From Streptomyces sp. XY006 (GTDB lineage Bacteria; Actinomycetota; Actinomycetes; Streptomycetales; Streptomycetaceae): a DNA stretch of 64,000 bases. The stretch is taken from assembly GCF_002237655.1 (NCBI RefSeq), contig NZ_NOKT01000007.1:62001-126000 (forward strand), written 5' to 3'. The notes beneath the pieces are model-generated. The model saw only the letters and a program-made list of their open reading frames with translations. It was not told where the DNA came from and made no database searches. The position numbers and the translations under genes are program-made. Shown in pieces: positions 25,489 to 34,558 of this stretch. Every line of letters begins with the position of its first letter. The first letter of the stretch is position 1.

Positions 25489-26832
25489 GTGTCTCCGACG
25501 CCCGCCCGCATCATCGCGGTCGACACCCACGACATCCGCTTCCCCACCTCGCGCGAGCTCGACGGCTCCGACGCGATGAACCCCGACCCGGACTACTCGG
25601 CGGCCTACGTCGTCCTGCGCACCGACGCGGCCGACGGGCACGAGGGCCACGGGTTCGCCTTCACCATCGGGCGGGGCAACGAGGTCCAGGTCGCCGCGAT
25701 CGACGCGCTGCGCGGACACCTCCTCGGCCGCGACCTGGACGGGCTGTGCGCCGACCCCGCCACCCTCAACCGCGACCTGATCGGCGACAGCCAGCTGCGC
25801 TGGCTCGGACCCGAGAAGGGCGTGATGCACATGGCGATCGGCGCCGTCGTCAACGCCGTGTGGGACCTCGCCGCCAAGCGCGCCGGACTGCCGCTGTGGC
25901 GGCTGCTCGCCGAGGCGGAGCCGGAATGGCTGGTCGGCCAGATCGACTTCCGCTATCTCACCGACGCCCTCACGCCCGAGGAGGCCCTGGCGCTGCTCCG
26001 CCGGGGCCGGGAGGGCGCCGGGGAGCGCACCGCCCGGCTGCTGGAGCGCGGCTACCCGGCCTACACCACCTCGCCCGGCTGGCTCGGCTACGACGACGAC
26101 AAGCTGTCCCGCCTCGCGGCCCGGGCCGTCGCCGACGGCTTCACCCAGATCAAGCTCAAGGTCGGCGCCGACCTCGACGACGACATCCGCCGCTGCCGCG
26201 TGGCCCGTTCGGTCATCGGCCCGCACGTGCGGATGGCCGTGGACGCCAACCAGCGCTGGGACGTCGGTGAGGCGATCCGCTGGACGAAGGCCCTCGCCGC
26301 CTTCGACCCGTACTGGATCGAGGAACCCACGAGCCCCGACGACATCCTCGGCCACGCGGCGATCCGCCGGGCCGTCGCCCCGGTGAAGGTCGCCACCGGC
26401 GAGCACGTGCACAACCGCGTCGTCTTCAAGCAGCTCCTCCAGGCGGGCGCGCTCGACGTCGTCCAGATCGACGCGGCCCGGGTCGGCGGCGTCCCGGAGA
26501 ACCTCGCGATCCTGCTGCTGGCGGCCAAGTTCGGCGTGCCGGTGTGCCCGCACGCGGGCGGGGTCGGCCTGTGCGAACTCGTCCAGCACCTGTCGATGTT
26601 CGACTACGTCGCCGTCACCGGCACGACCGAGGACCGGGTCATCGAATACGTCGACCATCTGCACGACCACTTCCTCGACCCGGTGGTGATCCGGCAGGGT
26701 CACTACACGGCACCCACCGCGCCGGGCTTCTCGGCCGCCCTGCGGCCCGAGACGCTGGCGCGCTACACGTACCCCGGCGGCGCGTTCTGGGCCGCCGACC
26801 TCGACGCGACGAAGAAGGGGCACGCCGCATGA
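25489..26832 (+). CDS. fucD: L-fuconate dehydratase (enolase superfamily)
   Basis: A 447-residue enzyme dehydrating L-fuconate to 2-keto-3-deoxy-L-fuconate. It has the enolase-superfamily capping domain and (beta/alpha)7-beta barrel. The KxK base motif is IKLKVG, metal ligands fall in [16 protein letters not shown] and ATGEH, and the His-containing [11 protein letters not shown] strand supplies the acid. The opening [21 protein letters not shown] is highly typical of fuconate dehydratases rather than mandelate racemases. GTG 25489 has GAAAGG six bases upstream. It is first in a five-gene operon and overlaps the next gene by four bases (ATGA). Confidence 0.9.
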   Translation: MSPTPARIIAVDTHDIRFPTSRELDGSDAMNPDPDYSAAYVVLRTDAADGHEGHGFAFTIGRGNEVQVAAIDALRGHLLGRDLDGLCADPATLNRDLIGDSQLRWLGPEKGVMHMAIGAVVNAVWDLAAKRAGLPLWRLLAEAEPEWLVGQIDFRYLTDALTPEEALALLRRGREGAGERTARLLERGYPAYTTSPGWLGYDDDKLSRLAARAVADGFTQIKLKVGADLDDDIRRCRVARSVIGPHVRMAVDANQRWDVGEAIRWTKALAAFDPYWIEEPTSPDDILGHAAIRRAVAPVKVATGEHVHNRVVFKQLLQAGALDVVQIDAARVGGVPENLAILLLAAKFGVPVCPHAGGVGLCELVQHLSMFDYVAVTGTTEDRVIEYVDHLHDHFLDPVVIRQGHYTAPTAPGFSAALRPETLARYTYPGGAFWAADLDATKKGHAA

Positions 26833-27584
26833 GCGACTTCGAGGGCCTGCGGGCCCTGGTGACGGGAGGCGCCTTTGGCATCGGCCGGGCCACCGCCGGG
26901 CTCCTGGCCGAGCGCGGCGCACAGGTCGCCGTCCTCGACCTGGACCCGTCCCCGGTCGGCAAGCCACTCCTCGCCCACCGCGCGGACGTCACCGACGACA
27001 CCTCCGTGCGCGCGGCCGTCACGGCGGCGGTCGCGGAACTCGGCGGCCTGGACGTCCTGGTCAACAACGCGGGCATCGGCGCCCGGGGCACCGTCGAGGA
27101 CAACCCCGACGACGAGTGGCACCGCGTCTACGACGTCAACGTCGTCGGCATGGTCCGCACCACCCGCGCCTGCCTGCCCCACCTGCGGGCCTCCGCGCAC
27201 GCGGCGATCGTCAACACCTGCTCCGTCGCCGCCACCGCGGGCCTGCCGCAGCGCGCCCTGTACAGCGCCACCAAGGGCGCCGTGCACTCCCTCACCCTCG
27301 CCATGGCCGCCGACCACGTCCATGAGGGCATCCGCGTCAACTGCGTCAACCCCGGGACGGTGGACACCCCGTGGGTCGGCCGGCTCCTGGACGCCGCCCC
27401 GGACCCGGCCGCCGAACGCGCCGCCCTGGAAGCCCGCCAGCCCACCGGCCGTCTGGTCTCCGCGGCCGAGGTCGCGGGCGCCATCGCCTACCTGGCGAGC
27501 CCGCTGTCCGGCGCCACCACGGGCACCGCGCTCGCCGTCGACGGCGGCATGCAGGGCCTGCGGCCGCGGCCGGTGGCCCGGTGA
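26829..27584 (+). CDS. SDR dehydrogenase, probable 2-keto-3-deoxy-L-fuconate dehydrogenase
   Basis: A 251-residue classical short-chain dehydrogenase. The NAD-binding loop is TGGAFGIG, the NNAG motif reads LVNNAGIG, and the catalytic Ser, Tyr and Lys are in [10 protein letters not shown] and YSATKGAVH. Position directly after L-fuconate dehydratase with a four-base overlap indicates oxidation of the dehydratase product at C4 to 2,4-diketo-3-deoxy-L-fuconate. That is the established next step of the non-phosphorylated fucose route. The family alone would not give the substrate. Confidence 0.85.
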   Translation: MSDFEGLRALVTGGAFGIGRATAGLLAERGAQVAVLDLDPSPVGKPLLAHRADVTDDTSVRAAVTAAVAELGGLDVLVNNAGIGARGTVEDNPDDEWHRVYDVNVVGMVRTTRACLPHLRASAHAAIVNTCSVAATAGLPQRALYSATKGAVHSLTLAMAADHVHEGIRVNCVNPGTVDTPWVGRLLDAAPDPAAERAALEARQPTGRLVSAAEVAGAIAYLASPLSGATTGTALAVDGGMQGLRPRPVAR

Positions 27585-28567
27585 ACCGGCTCGGCGGCAG
27601 CGGCGTCGAGGTCAGCGCCCTGTCCTTCGGCGCCGCCGCCATCGCCAACCTGTACAGCGAGGTCGGTGAGGAGCAGGCCCACGAGGCCGTGGAGGCCGCC
27701 TGGCAGCGGGGCATCCGCTACTTCGACACCGCCCCGCACTACGGACTCGGCCTCTCCGAACGCCGGCTCGGCGCGGCCCTGCGCGGCCATCCGCGCGAGG
27801 AGTACACGCTGTCCACCAAGGTGGGCCGCCGCCTCGAACCCGCCGACGGCACCGGCGACGACCTCGCCCACGGCTTCGCGGTGTCCGCCACCCACCGGCG
27901 CGTGTGGGACTTCAGCGCCGACGGCATCCGCCGCACCCTGGAGTCCAGTCTGGAACGCCTCGGCCTCGACCGCGTCGACGTCGTCTACCTCCACGACCCC
28001 GACGAGCACGCCGAAGCCGCCTTCCGCGAGGGCTATCCGGCCCTGGAGAAGCTGCGCGCGGAAGGCATGGTGGGCGCGATCGGCGCCGGGATGAACCAGT
28101 CGGCGATGCTCACCCGCTTCGTCCACGACACCGACGTGGACGTGGTGCTCTGCGCCGGCCGCTACACCCTCCTCGACCAGAGCGCCCTCGCCGACCTGCT
28201 GCCGGCGGCCCTGGAACGCGGCACGTCCGTGGTCATCGGCGGCGCCTTCAACTCCGGCCTGCTGGCCAACCCCGAGCCGGGCGCCCGCTACAACTACACC
28301 GCCGCCCCGTCCGAACTGGTCGAGCGCGCCCTGCGCCTGAAGTCCGTCGCCGACCGGCACGGCACCACGCTGCGGGCCGTCGCGCTGGCCTTCTGCGCCG
28401 CCCACCCGGCCGTCGCGAGCGTCCTCGTCGGAGCCCGCTCGGCGCACGAAGTCCGCGACTGCGCCCACCAGTTCGCCGCCCGCGTACCGGCCGCGCTGTG
28501 GCAGGACCTGCGCGCCGAGGGCCTGCTGCCCGCCGACGCCCCCGTCCCCGGCGAGGCATCCCGGTAA
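27581..28567 (+). CDS. Aldo/keto reductase, probable L-fucose (D-threo-aldose) 1-dehydrogenase
   Basis: A 328-residue (beta/alpha)8 oxidoreductase. It keeps the AKR active site: Asp and Tyr in FDTAPHYGLGLSE, Lys in LSTKVGR and His in VYLHDPDE. The sequence around VGRRLEP and the long loop after it match D-threo-aldose dehydrogenases that oxidise L-fucose to fuconolactone. GTG 27581 overlaps the preceding TGA by four bases. It would be the first enzyme of the pathway encoded by this operon. Confidence 0.87.
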   Translation: MNRLGGSGVEVSALSFGAAAIANLYSEVGEEQAHEAVEAAWQRGIRYFDTAPHYGLGLSERRLGAALRGHPREEYTLSTKVGRRLEPADGTGDDLAHGFAVSATHRRVWDFSADGIRRTLESSLERLGLDRVDVVYLHDPDEHAEAAFREGYPALEKLRAEGMVGAIGAGMNQSAMLTRFVHDTDVDVVLCAGRYTLLDQSALADLLPAALERGTSVVIGGAFNSGLLANPEPGARYNYTAAPSELVERALRLKSVADRHGTTLRAVALAFCAAHPAVASVLVGARSAHEVRDCAHQFAARVPAALWQDLRAEGLLPADAPVPGEASR

Positions 28568-28576
28568 GGAGCCGTC

Positions 28577-28894
28577 ATGAGAGTCGCCCTGCACACCAAG
28601 GTCCGCGCCGGCCGGGCCGCCGCCTACGAGGCCGCCCACCGCGAGGTCCCCGAGGAGCTCACCGACGCCATCCGCGCCGCGGGCGCCACGTCCTGGACCA
28701 TCTGGCGCAGCGGCACGGACCTGTTCCACGTCCTGGAGTGCGCGGACTACGCCCGTCTCCACGCCGAACTGGAGCAGCTGCCGGCCAACGTCGCCTGGCA
28801 GGCCCGCATGGCCGAGCTGCTCGACGTCGTCCACGACTACTCCGGCGAGGGCGCCGGTGCCGGCCTGCCCGTCGTCCGGGAACTGCCGGCATGA
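28577..28894 (+). CDS. L-rhamnose/L-fucose mutarotase family protein
   Basis: A 105-residue ferredoxin-like dimeric mutarotase that interconverts the anomers of a 6-deoxysugar. The family pattern is clear: R-hydrophobic start, KVRAGRAAAYEAAHREVPEEL, then SWTIWRSG and FHVLEC strands. In this operon it would speed up supply of the fucose anomer used by the dehydrogenase. AAGGAG lies six bases before ATG 28577; the stop overlaps the next gene by four bases. Confidence 0.88.
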   Translation: MRVALHTKVRAGRAAAYEAAHREVPEELTDAIRAAGATSWTIWRSGTDLFHVLECADYARLHAELEQLPANVAWQARMAELLDVVHDYSGEGAGAGLPVVRELPA

Positions 28895-29724
28895 CGGTGA
28901 CCGACGCCCACCACCACGTCTGGGACCTGTCCGTCCGCGACCAGGACTGGATCACCGGACCCCGACTGACGCCGCTGCGGCGCGACTTCACCATGGAGGA
29001 CCTCGAGCCCGGGGCGAGGGCCGCCGGAGTGGGCCGCACCGTCCTCGTCCAGACGGTCACCGTGCCCGAGGAGACCCCGGAGTTCCTGGCCCTGGCCGAG
29101 GAGCACGACCTGGTCGCGGGCGTCGTCGGCTGGACCGACCTCACCCGCCCCGACGTGGCCGCCGAACTCGCCCGGCTGCGCGAGCTCCCGGGCGGCCGGT
29201 ACCTCAAGGGCATCCGCCACCAGGTCCAGGGCGAGCCCGACCCCGAGTGGCTGCTGCGCCCGGACGTCCTGCGCGGACTGGCCGCCGTCGCCGCCGCCGG
29301 ACTGGTCTACGACCTCGTCGTCCTGCCCCACCAGCTCCCGGCCTGCGTACGCGCGGCCGCGGCCCTGCCCGGGCTCACGTTCGTCCTCGACCACCTCGGC
29401 AAACCACCCGTCGCCACCGGCGCCCTCGAACCCTGGGCGTCCGGCCTGCGGGCCCTGGCCGCCCTGCCCAACACCGTCGCCAAGCTCTCCGGCCTGGCCA
29501 CCGAGGCCGACCCCGCCTCCTGGACCGTCCGGGACCTGCGCCCGTACGCCGACGTCGCGCTGGAGGCCTTCGGTCCCGGCCGGCTGATGTACGGCTCGGA
29601 CTGGCCCGTCTGCACCCTGGCGGGGACCTACGGCGGCATGCTCGACGCCGCACGCCGGCTGACCGGCCCGCGCGACCACGCGCGGATCCTCGACACCACC
29701 GCCGCCCGGGTCTACGGCCTGTGA
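28891..29724 (+). CDS. Amidohydrolase-family lactonase, probable L-fuconolactonase
   Basis: A 277-residue TIM-barrel hydrolase of the amidohydrolase-2 (COG3618-type) group. The HxH metal motif is at the N-terminus (DAHHHVWD), a conserved His is in LDHLGKP and the C-terminal catalytic Asp is in YGSDWPVC. Relatives open L-fucono-, L-rhamnono- or galactonolactones, and the operon context selects fuconolactone, giving the substrate of the dehydratase. ATG 28891 overlaps the mutarotase stop. It ends 13 bp inside the converging membrane-protein gene. Confidence 0.87.
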   Translation: MTVTDAHHHVWDLSVRDQDWITGPRLTPLRRDFTMEDLEPGARAAGVGRTVLVQTVTVPEETPEFLALAEEHDLVAGVVGWTDLTRPDVAAELARLRELPGGRYLKGIRHQVQGEPDPEWLLRPDVLRGLAAVAAAGLVYDLVVLPHQLPACVRAAAALPGLTFVLDHLGKPPVATGALEPWASGLRALAALPNTVAKLSGLATEADPASWTVRDLRPYADVALEAFGPGRLMYGSDWPVCTLAGTYGGMLDAARRLTGPRDHARILDTTAARVYGL

Positions 29725-31133
29725 ACCGGTCCCGCCAGCCGCGTCGGCGGCAGGTACTCCCGCACGTACGTCCGCTCCCAGCAGGCGCCGGTCTCGCGCA
29801 GCTCGCGCCGGGTCGTGTAGCGGTAGCGGAACAGCCGGGCGCGCACGAAGCGGGGCGGCCGGTCCGGCGGGAACGGTGAGCGGCGCAGCAGCTTCAGCGT
29901 GTCCCGGTCGTTCTCCAGCAGCCGCTCCACCAGCCGCCCGAACCAGGGGTCGGCGTAGGCGGGGGAGAGGGCGGCGAACCACATCATCCAGTCCAGGCGC
30001 AGATGGTAGGGCGCGAACTGGCGCGGCCACCGCCGGGGATCGCCGGGCTTGCCCTTGAACTCGTACTCCCGCCAGTCCGAGTCCTCCCGCGGCACCTCGT
30101 CCGCTGTCCCCTCGACGACGACCTCGTACCGCACCCGGCTCACGCTGCCGAACGCGCCGTAGGTGTTGACCAGGTGCAGCGGGTCGAAGGAGCGGTTCAT
30201 CACCTGGCGGCGGGAGAGCATGTTGCGCACCGGCCGGTAGCTGAGGCCCACGAGCAGCGCGGACACCGCGAGCACCAGCACGACGTACCACAGCGGCGCG
30301 TCCGGCACGTCGGGGGCGTCGGCCGGGAAGCGCACCGCGGACAGCGCCAGCACGATCGTGATCCAGTTCAGCCAGGAGAAGTTGCCCGACAGCACCAGCC
30401 ACAGCTGGGTGACGATCATCAGCGCGGCGGCCGCCGTCGCCACCGGCTGGGGGGTGAACAGCGCGAACGGCACCACCAGTTGCGTGACGTGGTTCGCGGC
30501 CACCTCGACCCGGTGCAGGGGCCGGGGCAGGTGGTGGAAGAACCAGCTCAGCGGGCCCGGCATCGGCTGGGTCTCGTGATGGTGGTCCAGGCAGGTGAGC
30601 CTGCGCCAGCACTCGTCGCCGCGCATCTTGATCAGCCCCGCGCCGAACTCCACCCGGAACAGGATCCACCGCAGCAGGAACAGCACCACGAGCGGCGGCG
30701 CCACCTCGTCGTTGCCGAGGAACACCGCGAGGAACCCGACCTCCAGCAGCAGCGACTCCCAGCCGAACGAGTACCAGGTCTGCCCGACGTTGACGATCGA
30801 CAGGTACAGCACCCACGGCACCAGCCAGAGCAGCATCGCGCCCCACAGCGGCAGCAGCGCGTCCAGCCCGGCCAGCAGCGCCGCCGACAGCGCGCAGCCC
30901 GCCCAGGCGCACAGCGCGAAGTAGCGGTCCGAGTAGTGCAGCTGGAACAGGCTCGGCGCCCGCTTGAACGGCACCCGCTCGACGAACCGCGGCACCGGCA
31001 GCATCCCGCGCCGCCCGATCAGCGCCCGGAACTGCAGCGCCGCCGTCAGGAACGCCACCAGGTACACGGCGGCCAGCGCCCGCTGGAAGACCAGCCGGGT
31101 CAGCCAGTAGTCGGATGCGGTGAACCACTCCAC
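29712..31133 (-). CDS. Lipase-maturation-factor-like membrane protein
   Basis: A 473-residue polytopic protein with about eight hydrophobic helices in the first 310 residues and a soluble C-terminal domain. The loops carry the family-specific blocks FGWESLLLEVGFLAVFL, RVEFGAGLIKMRGD, HHHETQPMPGPLSW and the C-terminal EYEFKGKPGDPRRWPRQFAPYH. Eukaryotic LMF1 matures lipases in the ER; the bacterial role is unknown. GGAGGAG precedes ATG 31133. It is convergent with the fucose operon and divergent from the lipoprotein gene. Confidence 0.85.
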   Translation of the reverse strand: MEWFTASDYWLTRLVFQRALAAVYLVAFLTAALQFRALIGRRGMLPVPRFVERVPFKRAPSLFQLHYSDRYFALCAWAGCALSAALLAGLDALLPLWGAMLLWLVPWVLYLSIVNVGQTWYSFGWESLLLEVGFLAVFLGNDEVAPPLVVLFLLRWILFRVEFGAGLIKMRGDECWRRLTCLDHHHETQPMPGPLSWFFHHLPRPLHRVEVAANHVTQLVVPFALFTPQPVATAAAALMIVTQLWLVLSGNFSWLNWITIVLALSAVRFPADAPDVPDAPLWYVVLVLAVSALLVGLSYRPVRNMLSRRQVMNRSFDPLHLVNTYGAFGSVSRVRYEVVVEGTADEVPREDSDWREYEFKGKPGDPRRWPRQFAPYHLRLDWMMWFAALSPAYADPWFGRLVERLLENDRDTLKLLRRSPFPPDRPPRFVRARLFRYRYTTRRELRETGACWERTYVREYLPPTRLAGPVHRP

Positions 31134-31273
31134 GGACGTGCGCTCCTCCCGGTTTCGCGCCCGACTTCGCTGTCACGCTCCGCGTACCACCGCTCCGGTT
31201 GCGTAACCCGAGTGAGCCCCGCAAACAATAGTGACGAACTGCCCGAAACGGGCTCAGGTGAGCGGAGGACGAG

Positions 31274-32368
31274 GTGCGCACACCCACCGGGGCCTTCACC
31301 ACGGCCTGCGCGCTCGTCGCCGCGCTCCTGCTCACCGCGTGCGGCGCCGGCCGCGCCGGAGACGGCGCGGACGAGGGCCCGGCGGCCGGAGCGCTCGTCC
31401 TCCAGGCGGCCGACGACCCGGGCCCGGACCCCTTCACGGACTCCACGGCCGTCCCTGCGCCCACCCCGTCCCCCGCCGGACCCGCGCCGCGGACGGCGGG
31501 CGGCACCGTCCGGGTCTCCACCGGCCCGCGCTCCCTCTCCGGCGCCACCCCCGGCCTGTACGGCGGCACCGAGCGGACCGGCAGCTGCGACATCGGGCGG
31601 CAGATCGGCCACCTCACCCGCGACCGCGCCGCGGGCCGTGCCTTCGCCCGGGTCGCGGGCGTCCCCCCGGAGGCGGTCCCGGACTACGTACGGGCCCTCA
31701 CCCCGGTCGTGCTGCGGGCCGACACCCGTGTCACCGGCCACGGCCACCGCGCCGGCCGGGTCACCGGCTACCAGGCCGTCCTCCAGGCGGGCACCGCCGT
31801 CCTGGTCGACGACCGGGGCGTGCCCCGCCTGCGCTGCGCCTGCGGCAACCCCCTGCGCCCGCCGCTCGCCCCGCGCGGCACGCCCGGCACCCGGGGCACG
31901 CCCTGGCCCGGCTACCGGCCCGGCGCGGTCGTCTTCGTGACCCCCGCCCCGCGTCCCGTCACCGACTTCACGATCATCGACCTGGCCGACCGGACCTGGA
32001 TCGAACGGCGGCCCGGGCACGACGTGCGCCACGACCGGGTCCTGCCGCCGCCGGTATGGGTGCCCCGGCCCCCGGCGCCGGCCACGCCCGTGCCCTCGCG
32101 CCCGTCCCGCCCGTCCCCCGAGGCGGACCCGGCCGGCGGCGTCGTCCCGCCCCCGCCCCAGGACGCCGCGCCGCCCCCCGGCGAACCGGCGCCCCGGGAC
32201 GCCGTGGACGCCGCGGAACACGAGCCGGAAGACCCCGGCGCGCCGGACGAGGTCGGACCCGAAGCCGTGCCCGACGGACCCGACCTGCCCGACGGGGCCG
32301 GACTGATTCCCGACGAACCGGCCGACGACAGCATCTTCGGCAGCCCCACGGACGTCTTCAGCAACTGA
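31274..32368 (+). CDS. DUF6777-like lipoprotein with Pro-rich tail
   Basis: A 364-residue predicted surface lipoprotein. The signal ends in the lipobox LTAC (C23). A conserved central domain (about 78-240) contains TPGLYGGTERTGSCDIGRQI and a pair of Cys in LRCACGN, resembling the streptomycete DUF6777 family; this match is from memory. Residues ~265-364 are a Pro/Glu/Asp-rich low-complexity tail, unlikely to be folded. GTG 31274 has GGAGG five bases upstream. The phosphatase gene follows after 77 bp. Function unknown. Confidence 0.75.
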   Translation: MRTPTGAFTTACALVAALLLTACGAGRAGDGADEGPAAGALVLQAADDPGPDPFTDSTAVPAPTPSPAGPAPRTAGGTVRVSTGPRSLSGATPGLYGGTERTGSCDIGRQIGHLTRDRAAGRAFARVAGVPPEAVPDYVRALTPVVLRADTRVTGHGHRAGRVTGYQAVLQAGTAVLVDDRGVPRLRCACGNPLRPPLAPRGTPGTRGTPWPGYRPGAVVFVTPAPRPVTDFTIIDLADRTWIERRPGHDVRHDRVLPPPVWVPRPPAPATPVPSRPSRPSPEADPAGGVVPPPPQDAAPPPGEPAPRDAVDAAEHEPEDPGAPDEVGPEAVPDGPDLPDGAGLIPDEPADDSIFGSPTDVFSN

Positions 32369-32445
32369 GGGCCGGTCGCGCGGAGCGGCCCGTAGACTCG
32401 GCACATCCGGTCGAAGAACCGGACGAACCCTGGCAAGGTGGGCCC

Positions 32446-34536
32446 ATGGCTGATCGGGGAGCGAGCGCCGCCCTGTCCCTCCCGGACGACTGGCCCGCCC
32501 ACCCGGATCCGATCCTCGCGCTCAACCGGATGGGCAGCTTCGACTGGGACCTGGACACCGGCCTGATGCAGATGGACGCGCAGGCCCACGAGGTGTTCGA
32601 CGTGCGCCCCGACGAGTACGACGACCACCCCGAAAGCCTGTCCAAGCGCGTCCCGCCGGGTGAGGCACGGCGCCTGGACACGGCGGTCTCCCAGGCCCTG
32701 AAGGACGGCAGCGAGAACTACGGCGCCTACTTCCGCATCCGCCGCCGCGACGGCAGCCTGCGCTGGACGCACACCCAGGGCTACATCCGGCGCGACGAGA
32801 CCGGCCGGCCCCGCCGCATCATCGGCATCGTCCGGGACGCCACCCGCGAACTCGGCGAGAGCGACGCCCGCCGCGACCAGGCCGACCGGGACGAGGCCCG
32901 CCGGGAGCAGACCAGCGTCGTCGAACTCACCACGGCCGCCCTCGCCCACGCCCGCACCGTCCAGGACGTCATCGACGTCCTCAAGGACACCCACGGCCTC
33001 ATCCACCTGGGCGCCACCAGCCTCGTCATGGGCCTGGTCGAGGCCGGCCGCATCCGCCTGGTCGCCGAGGGACCCGAGGACGCCTTCGTGCCGGGCACCC
33101 GCGTCACCCGCATCGACGAGCCGTACCCGATGAGCGAGGCCGTGCGGACCCTCGGCCCGTGCTTCATCGAGTCGCCCGAGGAGTTCGCCGAGCGCTACCC
33201 GATCCTGTGGCCCCACATCACCGGTCTGAACATCACCTCGGCCGCCTATCTGCCGCTCATCGTCCAGGCCCGCCCGATCGGCGCGATGGGCCTGCTCTAC
33301 AGCGACCGGCGCGGCTTCACCACCGAGGAGCGCAACATCCTCGTCGCCCTCGGCAGCAGCATCGCCCAGAGCCTGCAGCGGGCCATGTTCTACGAACAGG
33401 AGATGGACCTCGCCCAGGGGCTGCAGCAGGCGATGCTGCCCCGGACCATCCCCGGCGTGCCCGGCGCCGACGTCGCCGTGCGCTACCGGGCCGCCGCCAT
33501 CGGCGGCCCGGTCGGGCGGGACATCGGCGGCGACTGGTACGACCTGATCCCGCTGCCCGGCGGCCGGGTCGGTGCCGTCATCGGCGACGTCCAGGGCCAC
33601 GACACGCACGCCGCCGCCGTCATGGGCCAGTTGCGCATCGTGCTGCGCGCCTACGCCGCGGAAGGCCACCCGCCGGCCACCGTGATGGCCCGCGCCTCGC
33701 TCTTCCTGCACGAACTCGACACGGACCGCTCCGCCACCTGCCTGTACGCGGAGGCCGACCTGTCCACCGGCGTGCTCCAGGTGGTCCGCGCCGGGCACAT
33801 CGACCCGCTCGTCCGGCTGACCGACGGCTCCTGCCACCGGATCGGCGTCCCGGGCGGCCTGCCGCTCGGCCTGTCCGCCGAGTTCGGCCGCCTCGACTAC
33901 CCGGTGGGCACGCTGGAACTCGACCCGGGCGACACCCTGCTGCTGTGCACCGACGGCCTGGTCGAGCAGCCCGGCGCCGACCTCGACGACGGCATGCGCA
34001 CCCTCACCGCCCTGGTGACCACCGGCCCCGAGGACGTGCGGGACCTCGCCGACCGGCTCATCGACGTGGCCGCCGAACGCGGCGGCGACGACGACGTGGC
34101 CCTGCTCCTGCTGCGCCGGCGCGGCCCCGAGGGCCCGCACGCCGGCCGCCGCCTGCAGCGCCAGGTGGCCCCCGGCGACCCGGCCGCCCTCTCCGAGGCC
34201 CGGCACATGATCCGCACCGCGGTCGCCGCCTGGGGCGCCGGGGACCGCGCCGACGAGATCGAGCTGGTCGCCGACGAGCTGATCACCAACGCCCTCATGC
34301 ACACCGAGGGCTCGGCGACCCTCTCCCTGCGGGTCCTCACCGGCTCCGACCGCCGGCTGCGCGTCGAGGTCGAGGACTCCTCCAGCGCCCTGCCCCGCCG
34401 CCGCGAGGCGGGCGACTCCGGCGTCTCCGGGCGGGGTCTGCTGCTGGTCGAGTTGTTCACCGACGTGTGGGGCGTGGAGGCCCGGGGCGGGGGCAAGGCC
34501 GTCTGGTGCGAGTTCGTGGTGCCGGACCAGGACTGA
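32446..34536 (+). CDS. PAS-GAF-SpoIIE phosphatase with anti-sigma-type kinase domain
   Basis: A 696-residue cytosolic signalling protein. Domains in order: PAS (about 25-130), a GAF domain (about 170-320), a PP2C/SpoIIE phosphatase (about 330-560; metal Asp in GGDWYD, GDVQGHD, LCTDGLVEQ and GGDDDVALLL) and an RsbW-like HATPase (about 575-695; ELVADELITNALMHTE). Such fusions act in partner-switching of anti-sigma antagonists. The sensed input is unknown. ATG 32446 has AAGGTG upstream; a long in-frame upstream extension is rejected as it crosses the lipoprotein gene. Confidence 0.92.
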   Translation: MADRGASAALSLPDDWPAHPDPILALNRMGSFDWDLDTGLMQMDAQAHEVFDVRPDEYDDHPESLSKRVPPGEARRLDTAVSQALKDGSENYGAYFRIRRRDGSLRWTHTQGYIRRDETGRPRRIIGIVRDATRELGESDARRDQADRDEARREQTSVVELTTAALAHARTVQDVIDVLKDTHGLIHLGATSLVMGLVEAGRIRLVAEGPEDAFVPGTRVTRIDEPYPMSEAVRTLGPCFIESPEEFAERYPILWPHITGLNITSAAYLPLIVQARPIGAMGLLYSDRRGFTTEERNILVALGSSIAQSLQRAMFYEQEMDLAQGLQQAMLPRTIPGVPGADVAVRYRAAAIGGPVGRDIGGDWYDLIPLPGGRVGAVIGDVQGHDTHAAAVMGQLRIVLRAYAAEGHPPATVMARASLFLHELDTDRSATCLYAEADLSTGVLQVVRAGHIDPLVRLTDGSCHRIGVPGGLPLGLSAEFGRLDYPVGTLELDPGDTLLLCTDGLVEQPGADLDDGMRTLTALVTTGPEDVRDLADRLIDVAAERGGDDDVALLLLRRRGPEGPHAGRRLQRQVAPGDPAALSEARHMIRTAVAAWGAGDRADEIELVADELITNALMHTEGSATLSLRVLTGSDRRLRVEVEDSSSALPRRREAGDSGVSGRGLLLVELFTDVWGVEARGGGKAVWCEFVVPDQD

Positions 34537-34558
34537 CCCCACGTGGCACTCTGGAGCT

